This document shows, one piece after another, positions 21,670 through 31,806 of a stretch of DNA of 64,000 nucleotides. How positions within the stretch are numbered: position 1 is the stretch's first letter; each line of letters begins with the position of its first letter. Below the pieces are notes generated by a model. That model ran no database searches. It saw nothing but the letters and a program-made list of their open reading frames with translations, and was not told the DNA's origin. The translations under genes and the position numbers were made by a program. Source of the stretch: Adiantum capillus-veneris (lineage: Eukaryota; Streptophyta; Polypodiopsida; Polypodiales; Pteridaceae); contig CM043949.1 of the NCBI GenBank assembly GCA_014529385.2, positions 106,744,554 to 106,808,553 on the forward strand, in the 5' to 3' direction.

Positions 21670-23163
21670 ATGGCTTCTAGCAGTGAAAGTGGCAATTTGT
21701 TGCACATTCGCAAGCTTGAAGGTGCCCATAACTTTGCTATATGGAAGAAGCAATGTTATAATGTGATGTTGCAAAAGAAACAGGCGAAACCTATTAAGTT
21801 ACAGGGTGTGAAACCGGTTGATATGGAGGTTGAAGAATGGGAAGAAGTGGACGAGTTGGCTCGCTCCACGATCATGCTTTCGGTGTCTGACAATTTACTC
21901 TTCAATGTAGAGAATGAGCAGACAGCATGGGGCATGTGGAAGCGTTTAGACGAGTTGTATGCACAGCAGAGTGCTGCCAGTAAAGTGTATTGGCTTAAGA
22001 AGCTTATGGATCTCCGCATGAAGGAGGGCACGCACATGTCTGTGCACCTCAATGAATTCAATTCTATTTTTAGCCAACTGACAGAGCTGAAATTCACGAT
22101 GGATGAGGAGTTCAAAGCTACTTTTCTGCTATGCACATTGCCCGAGAGTTGGGATGTATTCCGGATAGCTCTTAGTAACTCAAGTGCGTCACTTAAGTAT
22201 GCAGATGTAGAGAGTTCTCTCTTGATGGAAGAGATGAACAGAAAAAACACCACAGGTGGGTCTTCTAATGCATTGCACTTGAGAGGCAAGTCTCAACAGA
22301 GGGAGAAATCTGACAGTAAGGACAGGGCACGCAGCAAATCTCGTAGGAAAGATGTTGTGTGTCATCATTGTGGAAAGAAAGGGCATTATAAACGGGAATG
22401 CTATGAGTGGAAGAAAGAGAAGAACAAGGGTGCTGAAACTGATGCAAAGGACAAGGGAAATGCCAAGAAGAGCACTGTGTTGATTGAGGAAATCAATGTT
22501 GCTAGTAGCTGTGACAGTGACAGCAGCACTGATGTACTCAATGCCTCTTCTGTGGATGCACATACCCTTGCTATGGGTTCTGATGTGGACATGCATACTT
22601 GGATTCTTGATTCAGGTGCCTCCTTTCATGTAACACCTCATAGGGATTGGTTTACACAGTACTCAGGTGAGGTGCAGGGCACTGTTTTTTTGGGAGACAA
22701 CTATGCATGTGACATTGCAGGTATTGGCAGTGTCCAGTTTTCTTTTGCTGATGGTATGACTTTTGTTTTGCACAAAGAGCGCCATGTGCCACAACTCAAG
22801 AAGAGTTTGATTAGTACAGGGCAGCTAGATGATGCAGGCTATCACACCACTTTTGGTGATAGCAAGTGGAAAATTTGTAAAGGGGCCCGGATTGTAGCCA
22901 AGGGTTGTAAATCGGACACTTTGTATCCTTTGCATGTATCTAGTGTGCGTGACCATGTTGTCGCCGTAACCGAGCAGCCAAGTGTTTCTTTGTGGCATGG
23001 CCGGTTGGGACACATGAGTAAAAGAGGAATGGAAACTCTGTCTCGTTGTGGTTATTTGCCGTGTTTGAGGTATGCTGATTTTTCTCATTGTGAGCACTGT
23101 ATTTATGGTAAGCACAGTCAAACACCGCACAAAAGGTCTATTTCTTTGAAGTCTGACAGGTAA
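21670..23163 (+). CDS. Copia-H polyprotein part 1: gag, zinc knuckle, protease, integrase N-terminus
   Basis: The start is the ATG at 21670 (MASSSESGNLLHIRKLEG) in a good AAAATGG context; the five open codons before it include no ATG. Residues 1-200 are a Copia gag domain (NFAIWKKQ near residue 21). A CCHC zinc knuckle CHHCGKKGHYKREC lies at about residues 231-244 after a basic Lys/Arg linker, and a protease with active site LDSGAS near residue 313. The integrase zinc-binding domain (WHGRLGHMSKRG to CEHCIYGKHS) closes the frame. A TAA at 23161-23163 then stops translation, but the same frame continues without a shift, so this is one nonsense codon in an otherwise continuous polyprotein. Confidence 0.93.
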   Translation: MASSSESGNLLHIRKLEGAHNFAIWKKQCYNVMLQKKQAKPIKLQGVKPVDMEVEEWEEVDELARSTIMLSVSDNLLFNVENEQTAWGMWKRLDELYAQQSAASKVYWLKKLMDLRMKEGTHMSVHLNEFNSIFSQLTELKFTMDEEFKATFLLCTLPESWDVFRIALSNSSASLKYADVESSLLMEEMNRKNTTGGSSNALHLRGKSQQREKSDSKDRARSKSRRKDVVCHHCGKKGHYKRECYEWKKEKNKGAETDAKDKGNAKKSTVLIEEINVASSCDSDSSTDVLNASSVDAHTLAMGSDVDMHTWILDSGASFHVTPHRDWFTQYSGEVQGTVFLGDNYACDIAGIGSVQFSFADGMTFVLHKERHVPQLKKSLISTGQLDDAGYHTTFGDSKWKICKGARIVAKGCKSDTLYPLHVSSVRDHVVAVTEQPSVSLWHGRLGHMSKRGMETLSRCGYLPCLRYADFSHCEHCIYGKHSQTPHKRSISLKSDR

Positions 23164-25782
23164 GACTTAGTGCATTCCGATGTATGTGAAATGCCACAGT
23201 TGTCCTTAGGGGGAAAGAAATATTTTGTCTCGTTTATCGATGATGCTACACGTAAGGTATGGGTGTATCCAATACGTGCTAAAAGCGATGTTTTGGATAC
23301 TTTCAAGAAGTTTCTTGCGTTTGTTGAGAATCAAACTGACAAGAAGCTTAGATCTTTGCGCTCAGACAATGGGGGGGAGTATGTATCAAAAGCATTTATT
23401 GACTTTTGTGCTACTAAAGGTATTAAAAGAGAGCTCACTGCTCCTTTTAATCCCTCTCAGAATGGAGTTGCAGAGAGGTTGAACCGGACTATCCAAGAGA
23501 AAGTTCGGAGTATGCTGTCACATGCTGCATTACCTCATGGTTTTTGGGCAGAAGCTGTGCAAACAGCTATTCACTTGATTAATCGCTCACCTAGCAAGGC
23601 TTTGGGTGGAAAGGTGCCTGAGGAGGTGTGGTTTGGCAAGCCACCCTCATATGCACATTTAAGAGTGTTTGGTTGTGAGGCCTATGTTCACATCCGGAGT
23701 GAACTGCGCACCAAATTAGAACCAAAGTCTCATAAATGCATTTTCCTAGGATATGGTGAGGATGGTGAAATGGGGTATAGATTATGGGATCCCGCATTAC
23801 GGAAAATCATACGCAGCAATGATGTCATCTTCAATGAGGATTGCATGCACAAACAGCCCACAAAGGTCGAGGAAGTGCGCCGGGTTGTTTTTCGTGAAGA
23901 TGTTACATATGGACAGCCAAGAAGGCCCAATGTTCAGCAGCCTTTACATGCTAAAAATGGTGCTGAAAATCAGCCATTAGCTGCTGAAAATCAGCCCCAA
24001 CAAGTTGCCATTGATGCACCACAAGTAGGGGAACAGGTTGATGCTCCTAGACCGCCCGTTGTTGCGATGCAACCGGCTGAACAGCCTGCTGTTTTTGATG
24101 GTTTACAGGCTGAAAATCCACCTGTTATGGATCATTGGGTGCGTAGGTCTACTCGGGTGACAAGGCCCCCCGATAGATATGAACCGTCTTTGGACTATGT
24201 CATGCTTACTGATTGCAGTGAGCCGTCTTGCTATAAAGAGGCTATGCAACGGGAAGACAGTAAGAAATGGTTCAAAGCAATGGTTTCGGAAATGCAGTCT
24301 TTGGAGAAAAACCATACATGGGACTTGGTTGATTTGCCTAAAGGGCATAAGGCTCTGCCATGTAAATGGGTTTACAAGACCAAGGTCACATCTGATGCTT
24401 CTTCTAAGTACAAAGCACGTTTGGTTGCTAAAGGGTACAAGCAAAAGCATGGTGTTGATTTTGATGAGATTTTTTCTCCTGTTGTAAAGCTTGCCACATT
24501 ACGTCTTGTTTTAGGCCTGGTTGCTTCTGAAGATATGGAGTTAAAGCAAATGGATGTCAAAACAGCGTTTTTGCATGGCGATTTGCTTGAGATGATCTAT
24601 ATGATGCAGCCAGAAGGTTTTGTGTCAAAGGGGCAAGAGAAGAAAGTATGTAGACTCTTGAAGAGCTTGTATGGTTTGAAACAGTCTCCCCGTGCATGGT
24701 ATCACAAGTTTGATACATTCATAAGGTCTCAAGGATACAAAAGAAGTAATTCTGATCACTGTTTGTATATCAAAACGGCAAGTGATGGATCTCTTCTATT
24801 GCTGATTTTGTATGTTGATGACATGCTTATTGCGGGTAAAAATGTCACGGAGCTGGATGCATTACAGCAAAGCTTAAAGAATCGTTTTGACATGAAGGAT
24901 CTTGGTGATGCTAATCATATTTTGGACATGCGTATCTCTCGAGATAGACCCAACACGCGTCTGTATCTATCTCAACAAGATTATGTTAATAAGGTGCTAC
25001 ATCGTTTTCATATGGATGGGGGAAAGGCACTTGGTACTCCGCTGCCTCCATATGTAAAACTGACTGCACATGACTGCCCAAACACAGATGATATGCGGGC
25101 TGATATGGCCAAGATTCCTTATGCATCAGCCGTTGGCAGTTTGATGTATGCTATGGTTGCTACACGTCCAGACATTGCATTTGCGGTGGGAGTGGTAAGC
25201 AGGTACATGAGCAATCCTGGCAAAAAGCATTGGGAAGCAGTGAAGTGTATCTTGAGATACTTGAAAGGCACTAAAGACTTGTGCATTTGTTTTGGGAAGA
25301 GTGAGACATCTGTGCATGGCTTTACAGATGCAGATTTTGCTGGACATCCAGATTGCAGGAAGTCTACCTCTGGATATGTGTTTACATTCACAGGAGGTGC
25401 AGTTTCTTGGATTTCTAGACTGCAAAAATGTGTTGCTTTGTCTACCACTGAGGCTGAGTATGTGGCTGCCACTGAGGCATGCAAAGAAGCTTTGTGGCTC
25501 ATGCGTTTGGTAGAAGAGCTTGGCATTAAGTCACCGGTTCCTGTGCTACACTGTGATAGTCAGAGTGCTATTATGCTTGCAAAGAATCCTGTTTTTCATG
25601 CCAAGACAAAGCACATAGAGGTGAAGTATCATTTTATCAGGAGTGTGCTTGATGACAAGAGCATTACACTTGTCAAGGTGCACACAGATGACAACCCTGC
25701 AGATCTTTTGACCAAGAGTCTTCCAGCAAAGCGGTTTGCATATTGCCGACAGATGATGGGTGTTGGAGGAGTAAGTGCATGA
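23164..25782 (+). CDS. Copia-H polyprotein part 2: integrase core, RT, RNase H
   Basis: Same frame as part 1, starting at DLVHSDVC just after the stop. The integrase catalytic triad is intact: Asp in HSDVC, Asp in RSDNGGEY, Glu in NGVAERLN. The reverse transcriptase follows (KWVYKTK, MDVKTAFLHGDL, catalytic YVDDMLIAG near 24811), then RNase H (FTDADFAGHP, STTEAEYVA, TKHIEVKYHFIR). It ends at a natural stop at 25780-25782. About 870 residues, with no other stop or frameshift. If the single upstream stop were suppressed or absent in sister copies, the element would encode every known Copia activity. Confidence 0.95.
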   Translation, partial: DLVHSDVCEMPQLSLGGKKYFVSFIDDATRKVWVYPIRAKSDVLDTFKKFLAFVENQTDKKLRSLRSDNGGEYVSKAFIDFCATKGIKRELTAPFNPSQNGVAERLNRTIQEKVRSMLSHAALPHGFWAEAVQTAIHLINRSPSKALGGKVPEEVWFGKPPSYAHLRVFGCEAYVHIRSELRTKLEPKSHKCIFLGYGEDGEMGYRLWDPALRKIIRSNDVIFNEDCMHKQPTKVEEVRRVVFREDVTYGQPRRPNVQQPLHAKNGAENQPLAAENQPQQVAIDAPQVGEQVDAPRPPVVAMQPAEQPAVFDGLQAENPPVMDHWVRRSTRVTRPPDRYEPSLDYVMLTDCSEPSCYKEAMQREDSKKWFKAMVSEMQSLEKNHTWDLVDLPKGHKALPCKWVYKTKVTSDASSKYKARLVAKGYKQKHGVDFDEIFSPVVKLATLRLVLGLVASEDMELKQMDVKTAFLHGDLLEMIYMMQPEGFVSKGQEKKVCRLLKSLYGLKQSPRAWYHKFDTFIRSQGYKRSNSDHCLYIKTASDGSLLLLILYVDDMLIAGKNVTELDALQQSLKNRFDMKDLGDANHILDMRISRDRPNTRLYLSQQDYVNKVLHRFHMDGGKALGTPLPPYVKLTAHDCPNTDDMRADMAKIPYASAVGSLMYAMVATRPDIAFAVGVVSRYMSNPGKKHWEAVKCILRYLKGTKDLCICFGKSETSVHGFTDADFAGHPDCRKSTSGYVFTFTGGAVSWISRLQKCVALSTTEAEYVAATEACKEALWLMRLVEELGIKSPVPVLHCDSQSAIMLAKNPVFHAKTKHIEVKYHFIRSVLDDKSITLVKVHTDDNPADLLTKSLPAKRFAYCRQMMGVGGVSA

Positions 25783-25836
25783 TCAGCTGATGTATTATAG
25801 TTAGTTGATTCTTTGATCTCCCAAGGTACACTGCCT

Positions 25837-25849
25837 TTAGGTGGGAGGT
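25837..25849 (+). promoter_or_regulatory. polypurine tract of Copia-H
   Basis: A purine-rich TAGGTGGGAGGT directly abuts the 3' LTR, the expected primer for plus-strand synthesis. Confidence 0.8.
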
Positions 25850-26122
25850 TGTTAGGGAATAAAGGCCTAAGTGCCTTGTACTTACTAACTTATAAGTTAA
25901 AAGACTTATAAGTGAGGGGGCCCAAGTGTGAATGGCCCCCTAGTCACTTACTCATATACTCAAAGGTGAAGCCCAAATGAAATATAGCGTGGCTTTTCCC
26001 AAAAATCACACGATCTCTCTCTCACGTTTTCTCTGCGTGTGCTCTTTCTGCGCCAATCTCCCCTTCTCCTTCACTCTCATTGCATAGGACAGCAAGTGGG
26101 CTCTCTCTCCTGCTCCCCCGCA
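25850..26122 (+). repeat. 3' LTR of Copia-H
   Basis: The 273-bp partner of 20836-21114. It is followed directly by the second CAACA target copy. Confidence 0.95.
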
Positions 26123-26127
26123 CAACA

Positions 26128-26674
26128 GTCCCATGAATTTCTCTAGTCTTCCATCCACCAAATGGAGGATCATTCGAGCTTTTCAGAGAGCCAATCTTCC
26201 CTATTTGACCCATGTGGTCTTGGTCATGCTCCCTCCTACAACCGTATCCAAGATAGCCAAAAATTTATGGGTTCTGTAGTTGATAGGCAGAGTGGCATTG
26301 CCATGTGTGGCATCATCATCTTGATGAAAAATGTTGTAGATTGGCATGAGATTTTGTTTCTCCTAGAGAGGGGCTTAAGGAATTACTCATCCAAGCCATG
26401 CTTCATGCAGAATTCATTCATTGGATCCGTTTCCAATATGTCATGCCACGAGACAAGTCGGATTTTGAGAAAATGTTTGTAGGGCAGAACACACATGACA
26501 GGAGCTGCCAAAATAGCTCGAAAGTTGTCGGGTTCCTATTTACTGATTGGATTGAGGTGAGGAGAATGGGTCAGAGTTGGGATAGGCATAATTTCAGATT
26601 TGGCCTAGAATTCCTCATGCCATTCCTCAAGAGGTGCTATGGTTGAGAGAGGAGGTGGGTTTACCTTTCCCTCT
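26128..26674 (-). pseudogene. Gypsy-G remnant between Copia-H and Gypsy-I
   Basis: This lies between two precise insertions and so belongs to the same host sequence as 20560-20830 and 36874 onward. On the minus strand it includes PPPLSTIAPLEEWHEEF, which continues across the Gypsy-I insertion from RFHDKCHGEGKV. No domain is certain. The assignment to a degraded Gypsy gag-protease region rests on the flanking protease motif only. Confidence 0.35.
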
Positions 26675-27061
26675 TGTTATGTCCCGTTCTCACAGGAGAG
26701 GGGATCTAGCCCAGACGCCGTCGGGATGGGCGTCTAGTGTTCGGACGGACGTAGTGTGAACACGGCGAGTATGGTCGGCCATTATTATAAAAGGGAGGCC
26801 AAGGCCTCATTTGCAGTTATCGACCCCCACTGGCAGAGTGCCAATTGTTAGCCCGCGAGGCTAGGAGTGCGGGAGGTCACCTCGAGGAGGTGAGGCCGGG
26901 TGGTATGGAACGCTTGCTCTTACAGGTGCACGCATATGTCCTCGGACGCTGGCCCTAGCACGGGGGAGATGCCGGATGGTGGCTATGGTCGGGTGGTTCG
27001 TCCGACGCGGGTCTGTAGGCAGTCTGTGTAGCCGGGAGATCCACTCCCTGTGTTCGTTTCA
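26675..27061 (+). repeat. 5' LTR of Gypsy-I
   Basis: A 387-bp LTR beginning TGTTATGTCCCG and ending GTTCGTTTCA. It contains a TATA-like ATTATAAAAGGGAGG near 26785. It differs from the 3' copy by scattered substitutions and a 2-bp indel, so this insertion is clearly older than Copia-H. Confidence 0.95.
26785..26794 (+). promoter_or_regulatory. TATA box of Gypsy-I LTR
   Basis: TTATAAAAGG, also kept in the 3' LTR near 36593. It sits about one third into the LTR, as expected for the U3 promoter. Confidence 0.65.
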
Positions 27062-27073
27062 TGGTATCAGAGC
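27062..27073 (+). promoter_or_regulatory. primer binding site of Gypsy-I
   Basis: An exact TGGTATCAGAGC, the initiator-Met tRNA site, immediately after the 5' LTR. Confidence 0.92.
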
Positions 27074-27393
27074 CAGCTTGGCTGCACGAGGGATCGTGTG
27101 CACACCTACGGACTGGTTCGAATCCGGAAACATCGATTTCGTGTAATTTTTAGTCATTAACTGCTGAAATTTCTTGTTTTTTTTCTTCTCGCATGTGTGT
27201 TTGCAGGTGCAAATTAATGCTTTGTCGCTGATTTTTTATAAAATCAGTAGAAAATCAGAGGATTTTTATTAAATTTACTGATTTTCGATGGAAATCAGTA
27301 CATCTCTCATTAATTTGCTGAATTTAGACAAAATTCGGCGTACAGTAACTTTTAAAATCTCTTTGTAATCTCCTTCTCTGTGCAAAGCACACA

Positions 27394-27394
27394 A

Positions 27395-27442
<48 letters not shown>
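27394..27442 (+). repeat. (GA)n microsatellite in Gypsy-I leader
   Basis: A nearly pure GA dinucleotide run of about 48 bp. The minus-strand ORF rich in Ser-Leu across it is a by-product of the repeat. Confidence 0.95.
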
Positions 27443-27444
<2 letters not shown>

Positions 27445-27743
27445 ACCTCTCTCTGTTTTAGCCTGCAGAGAAGCGTTTCGAAGGAGAGAGCGCCTGCGTT
27501 GAGAGGCCAGCGTGGATTTTTTTTGCAGAGCTGGCTCCTAGTTGGAGCCTGTTTTGCGTGCTGGACACAAGCCTCCACGAGCCCAAAGATTCGCTCACTA
27601 CGTGCGCCGCCTCTACAGAGTTCTCTCTCCACGCGTCACCAACAGACCTTGTCTTCGCAAAATAACCCACGCTACTGATATTTTTCATAACGCTATCACT
27701 TAAGCTTGATTTATTTAAAATCAAGTGACCCTTATATTTTTTT

Positions 27744-28146
27744 GGGAAAATTACCAAAATACCCCTCTAATTTGTGGAAATTCCCAAAATACCCCTCAAA
27801 TTTCAAAAATTCCCAGAATACCCTTGTATCTATTTTGGTTGAATTATTCAAGCTTATCATTCCTTTATTCTTTTCTGACAATCAATATCCGTTTTTGAGT
27901 GCTTAGCATGTAATTTGTCACAAATTACCTCGCAAAAAAGGGCAATTATATCTAAAAATAATGAAGCAATTCATCTCCAAAGCCTACATAACCTACTCTA
28001 ATTCTAGTTTTAGTATCTTGTATTGATAGACAATCAGTCTAGTTATGAAAGGTACAAATTTTTTAATCTTTGGAGAAATTTAATCTCACAACCAGGGGTA
28101 TTTTGGGAATTTCCACAAATTAGAGGGGTATTTTGGTAATTTTCCC
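27744..28146. mobile_element. possible MITE with perfect 53-bp inverted repeats
   Basis: Bases 27744-27796 and 28094-28146 are exact reverse complements (GGGAAAATTACCAAAATACC...), 297 bp apart. Further degenerate copies of AATACCCCT lie between. The interval has no coding capacity. Direct AAGTGACC and AAGTGGCC (27723-27730, 28159-28166) flank it a little outside and could be an 8-bp target duplication of hAT type with one mismatch, but the bases between them and the repeats do not match. It lies in the Gypsy-I leader. Confidence 0.6.
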
Positions 28147-28274
28147 TTTTTTTTTTAAGTGGCCAAGACATTTGTTTTTTTTTAACAAAGGTCTGAAACC
28201 TGCAGTTTATTAAAAACTCACTTACAAAGACTAGCAAGTTTGCAAAGAATTGAGTTTTTGGCTCTACTGCTTCT

Positions 28275-30044
28275 CCCCCACCGCCTCTCTCTCTCACCTG
28301 CTTGCCTTCGGACGCGTACGCCAACGCATAGCGCTCTTTGGAGTTCGACTTTTCGCGACCGAAAAGTACAGAAAAGGTTCAGTTTCGCGTGAAACCTTCA
28401 GTTTTTCACGCACTTTGCCATGGATTCCTCCAACTCGGATGTGCTGCGTGACGACGCACCGGGTAATGTTCAAATTCTGTTCACGCATGCTCTATACACA
28501 TGGATTACAAGTACCTTCCAGAGCTTCGACCAGCGTGTTACCGCTCTGGAAAACACGAACGTTCAGACAAACATTCGCTTGGCCTCTCTCGAAGGAGTTG
28601 TGTAAGGGCTTAGTTCCTAACTTATCGCTCTGGAAAATACGGCTCAGTCAACAACTGCACGAATTTCCGAGGGCGAAACCCATCTCCAGCAATTGCGGAC
28701 GCAGATTGCTGCTTTTGGGCGTTCACAGGGTGGTTCAACTGCCACGATTCCGTACAAAACTACAAATTTCTCAGAAGGGGAGAAAGAATGTATGGAGTTG
28801 GCTGTAAATAACTGGCTGCATCAGTGGACCACGTATTTTGATCTCCATGGGGAGCATGATGAACGGAGGATTCAGACGATTCTTCTCTATCTGCATAGTA
28901 AGGCGCTTACCTGGTGGTGCGGCATGACAGAGAAGCCTACGACGTGGGCTGATTTCCGTGTGGAATTCAAGAGGGATTTCGCCAAAATGGATCCTTTGAA
29001 AGCTTACGCCAAATTGCAGAGTCTTTCAATGAAAGCTCTATCTTTTGATAAGTATACGACAGCTTTCAAAGAGGCGCTCACCTTCTGCACGATGGATTCT
29101 ACGCACACTGTGCGCATGTACTTGTTGGGATTACATGAGGATTATCGTTGGGCTTTAATTAAGGACAAAGCCCCGACTGACGTCGAAGATGTAGTGGCAA
29201 AGGCCAGGACGTTCCATTTGATAAATGGAGAGAATTATGAGAAGAAAAGAATTGCAGACCATCAATCCGGTGAGGGCGCTTCGAGGAAGCGACCCCAATT
29301 CCAACACAAGTCCAAATCACCGCCGAGATCTTCTCAGGAGAAGAAGAAAGCCAAAAATGCTTCAGTTGCTGATGTAGTGAAGAAGGGGGCTTGCTTCGGA
29401 TGTGGCCAGACGGGTCACCAAATCAAGGATTGCCCCAAGAAGAAGACAAAGAAACCGCAAGGTCGTCCTTCGGTTCAGATTCACAAGATCTCAGGCAACT
29501 CTGATGTCATTCAAGTTGAAATCCATCATTTAGCGCACAGTTTATGCACTAAGTGCACTTTTAGCACCATAGTGTTTGGTAAGCACTATCTTCTCCGTTT
29601 CCTCGAGAAGATCAATGGTCACGACGTGACAGTACTCCTTGATAATGAAAGCTCACACAATTTTGTGGATGCAAAATTGGTGCAGAAACTGAGCCTGCAA
29701 CGGACGCGGGACAGTGACCATGAGTATCGCGTGAAGATGGATCGTGGCGAGGATACGGATGTATGGAATCGGATGGTTCCAGATTTGTCGCTCGAGTTGG
29801 CTGATTACAAAGAGAACTTGGATTTCCACATCATGCGCCTAAACAGAGTAGATGTAATTTTAGGAATTCCATGGTTTTATGATAAACAAGACTCGTTGTA
29901 TATAGACTATGTACATCACTCTCTTGCTTTTCTTTAGCAGGACATGCCTCATGTATCTGTTTCACTTTGTAATCAGATTTCTCTAAATAATGGTTTTGCA
30001 ATACCAGTTGTTACTGCTTTGGAAATGTATAAAGATACAAAGTC
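28275..30044 (+). repeat. gag-protease module copy A of Gypsy-I
   Basis: First of three tandem copies. The anchor GCTTGCCTTCGGA recurs near 28300, 30061 and 31823, giving a period of 1761-1762 bp. Each copy ends in AAAGATACAAAGTC. After copies A and B this joins back to the module start (GCTCC.GCCATCAC); after copy C it runs on into the pol linker. Near-identity of the copies shows the duplications are far younger than the gag itself. Confidence 0.93.
28420..29937 (+). pseudogene. Gypsy-I gag-protease, copy A
   Basis: The ATG at 28420 opens a 61-codon frame (MDSSNSDVLRDDAPGN...) that stops at 28605. The main gag frame then runs open to 29937. It has a coiled-coil start (ISEGETHLQQL), a gag domain (HSKALTWWCGM, DFRVEFKRDFAKMD), a basic linker, a CCHC knuckle CFGCGQTGHQIKDC (29397-29438), and a protease-like domain with LLDNESSHNFVDAKL where Asp-Ser/Thr-Gly is expected, then VDVILGIPWFYD. 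It ends at TAG, after which the frame stays open (QDMPHVSV). The head and body of gag are in different frames in all three copies. Confidence 0.85.
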
Positions 30045-31806
30045 GCTCCCGCCATCACCTGCTTGCCTTCGGATGCATACGCCAACGCCTAGCGCTCTTT
30101 ATAGTTCAACTTTTCACGACCGAAAAGTACAGAAAAGGTTCAGTTTCGAAGGTTTCACGCACTTTGCCATGGATTCCTCCAACTCGGATGTGCTGCGTGA
30201 CGACGCGCCGGGTAATGTTCAAATTCTGTTCACGCATGCTCTATACACATGGATTACAAGTACCTCCAGAGCTTCGACCAGCGTGTTACCGCTCTGGAAA
30301 ACACGAACGTTCAGACAAACATTCGCTTGGCCTCTCTCGAAGGAGTTGTGTACATTCAGACAAACATTCGCTTGGCCTCTCTCGAAGAGTTGTGTAAGGG
30401 CTTAGTTCCTAACTTATCGCTCTGGAAAATACGGCTCAGTCAACAACTGCACGAATTTCCTAGGGCGAAACCCATCTCCAACAATTGCGGACGCAGATTG
30501 CTGCTTTTGGGCGTTCACAGGGTGGTTCAACTGCCACGATTCCGTACAAAACTACAAATTTCTCAGAAGGGGAGAAAGAATGTATGGAGTTGGCTGTAAA
30601 TTTTGATCTCCATGGGGAGCATGATGAACGGAGGATTCAGACGATTCTTCTCTATCTGCATAGTAAGGTGCTTACCTGGTGGCGCGACATGACAGAGAAG
30701 CCTACGACATGGGCTGATTTCCGTGTGAAATTCAAGAGGGATTTCGCCAAAATGGATCCTTTGAAAGCTTACGCCAAATTGCAGAGTCTTTCAATGAAAG
30801 CTCTATCTTTTGATAAGTATACGACAGCTTTCAAAGAGGCACTCGCCTTCTGCAAGGTGGAGTCTACGCACGCTGTGCGCATGTACTTGTTGGGAGTACA
30901 TGAGGATTATCGTTGGGCCTTAATAAAGGACAAAGCCCCGACTGACGTCGAAGATGTAGTGGCAAAGGCCAGGACGTTCCATTTGATAAATGGAGAGAAT
31001 TATGAGAAGAAAAGAATTACAGACCATCAATCCGGTGAGGGCGCTTCGAGGAAGCCACCCCAATTCCAACACAAGTCCAAATCATCGCCGAGATCTTCTC
31101 AGGAGAAGAAGAAAGCCAAAAATGCTTCAGTTGCTGATGCAATGAAGAAGGGGGCTTGCTTCGGATGTGGTCAGACGGGTCACCAAATCAAGGATTGCCC
31201 CAAGAGGAAGACAAAGAAATCGCAAGGTCGTCCTTCGGTTCAGATTCACGAGATCTCAGGCAACTCTGATGTCATTCAAGTTGAAATCCATCATTTAGCG
31301 CATAGTTCATGCACTAAGTGCACTTTTAGCACCATAGTGTTTGGTAAGCACTATCTTCTCCGTTTCCTCGGGAAGATCAATGGTCACGACGTGACCGTAC
31401 TCCTTGATAATGAAAGCTTACACAATTTTGTGGATGCAAAATTGGTGCAGAAACTGAGCCTGTGGACGCGGGACAGTGACCATGAGTATCGCGTGAAGAT
31501 GGATCGTGGCGAGGATACGGATGTATGGAATCGGATGGTTCCAGATTTGTCGCTCGAGTTGGCTGATTACAAAGAGAACCTGCATTTCCACATCATGCGC
31601 CTGAACAGAGTAGATATAATTTTAGGAATTCCATGGTTTTATGATAAACAAGACTCGTTGTATATAGACAATGTACATCACTCTCTTGTTTTTCTTTAGC
31701 AGGACATGCCTCATGTATCTGTTTCACTTTGTAATCAGATTTCTATAAATAATGGTTTTGCAATACCAGTTGTTACTGCTTTGGAAATGTATAAAGATAC
31801 AAAGTC
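30045..31806 (+). repeat. gag-protease module copy B of Gypsy-I
   Basis: Second tandem copy. Relative to A and C it has a short internal duplication of about 41 bp (near 30348-30388) and lacks about 27 bp around the NWLHQWTTY codons. Confidence 0.93.
30169..31699 (+). pseudogene. Gypsy-I gag-protease, copy B
   Basis: Same layout as copy A: ATG at 30169, shortened head with a one-base deletion after WITSTS, then the main gag frame to 31699. The knuckle CFGCGQTGHQIKDC and protease LLDNESLHNFVDAKL are kept. The in-frame loss of the NWLHQWTTY block removes part of the gag domain. It stops at the same TAG as copy A, followed by QDMPHVSV, so it cannot run into RT. Confidence 0.85.

Larger units (their letters stand above)
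20836..26122 (+). mobile_element. Copia-H, nearly intact Ty1/Copia retrotransposon
   Basis: A 5,287-bp plus-strand element. LTRs of 279 and 273 bp start TGTTAGGG and end CCCCGCA. A perfect target duplication CAACA lies at 20831-20835 and 26123-26127. It has an initiator-Met primer site, a polypurine tract, and a gag-PR-IN-RT-RH polyprotein (the Copia order) interrupted by a single stop codon. The LTRs differ only by a 6-bp CT-repeat indel and a few bases, so the insertion is recent. Confidence 0.97.

Noticed and set aside
26850-26930. GC-rich hairpin-prone block in the Gypsy-I LTR resembling a tRNA
   Set aside because: It is part of both LTR copies, and no tRNA arms with a T-loop and anticodon could be drawn.
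28420-28605. 61-codon frame as an independent small gene
   Set aside because: Its sequence continues the coiled-coil start of gag. It is more likely the gag head separated from the body by a frame break shared by all three copies.
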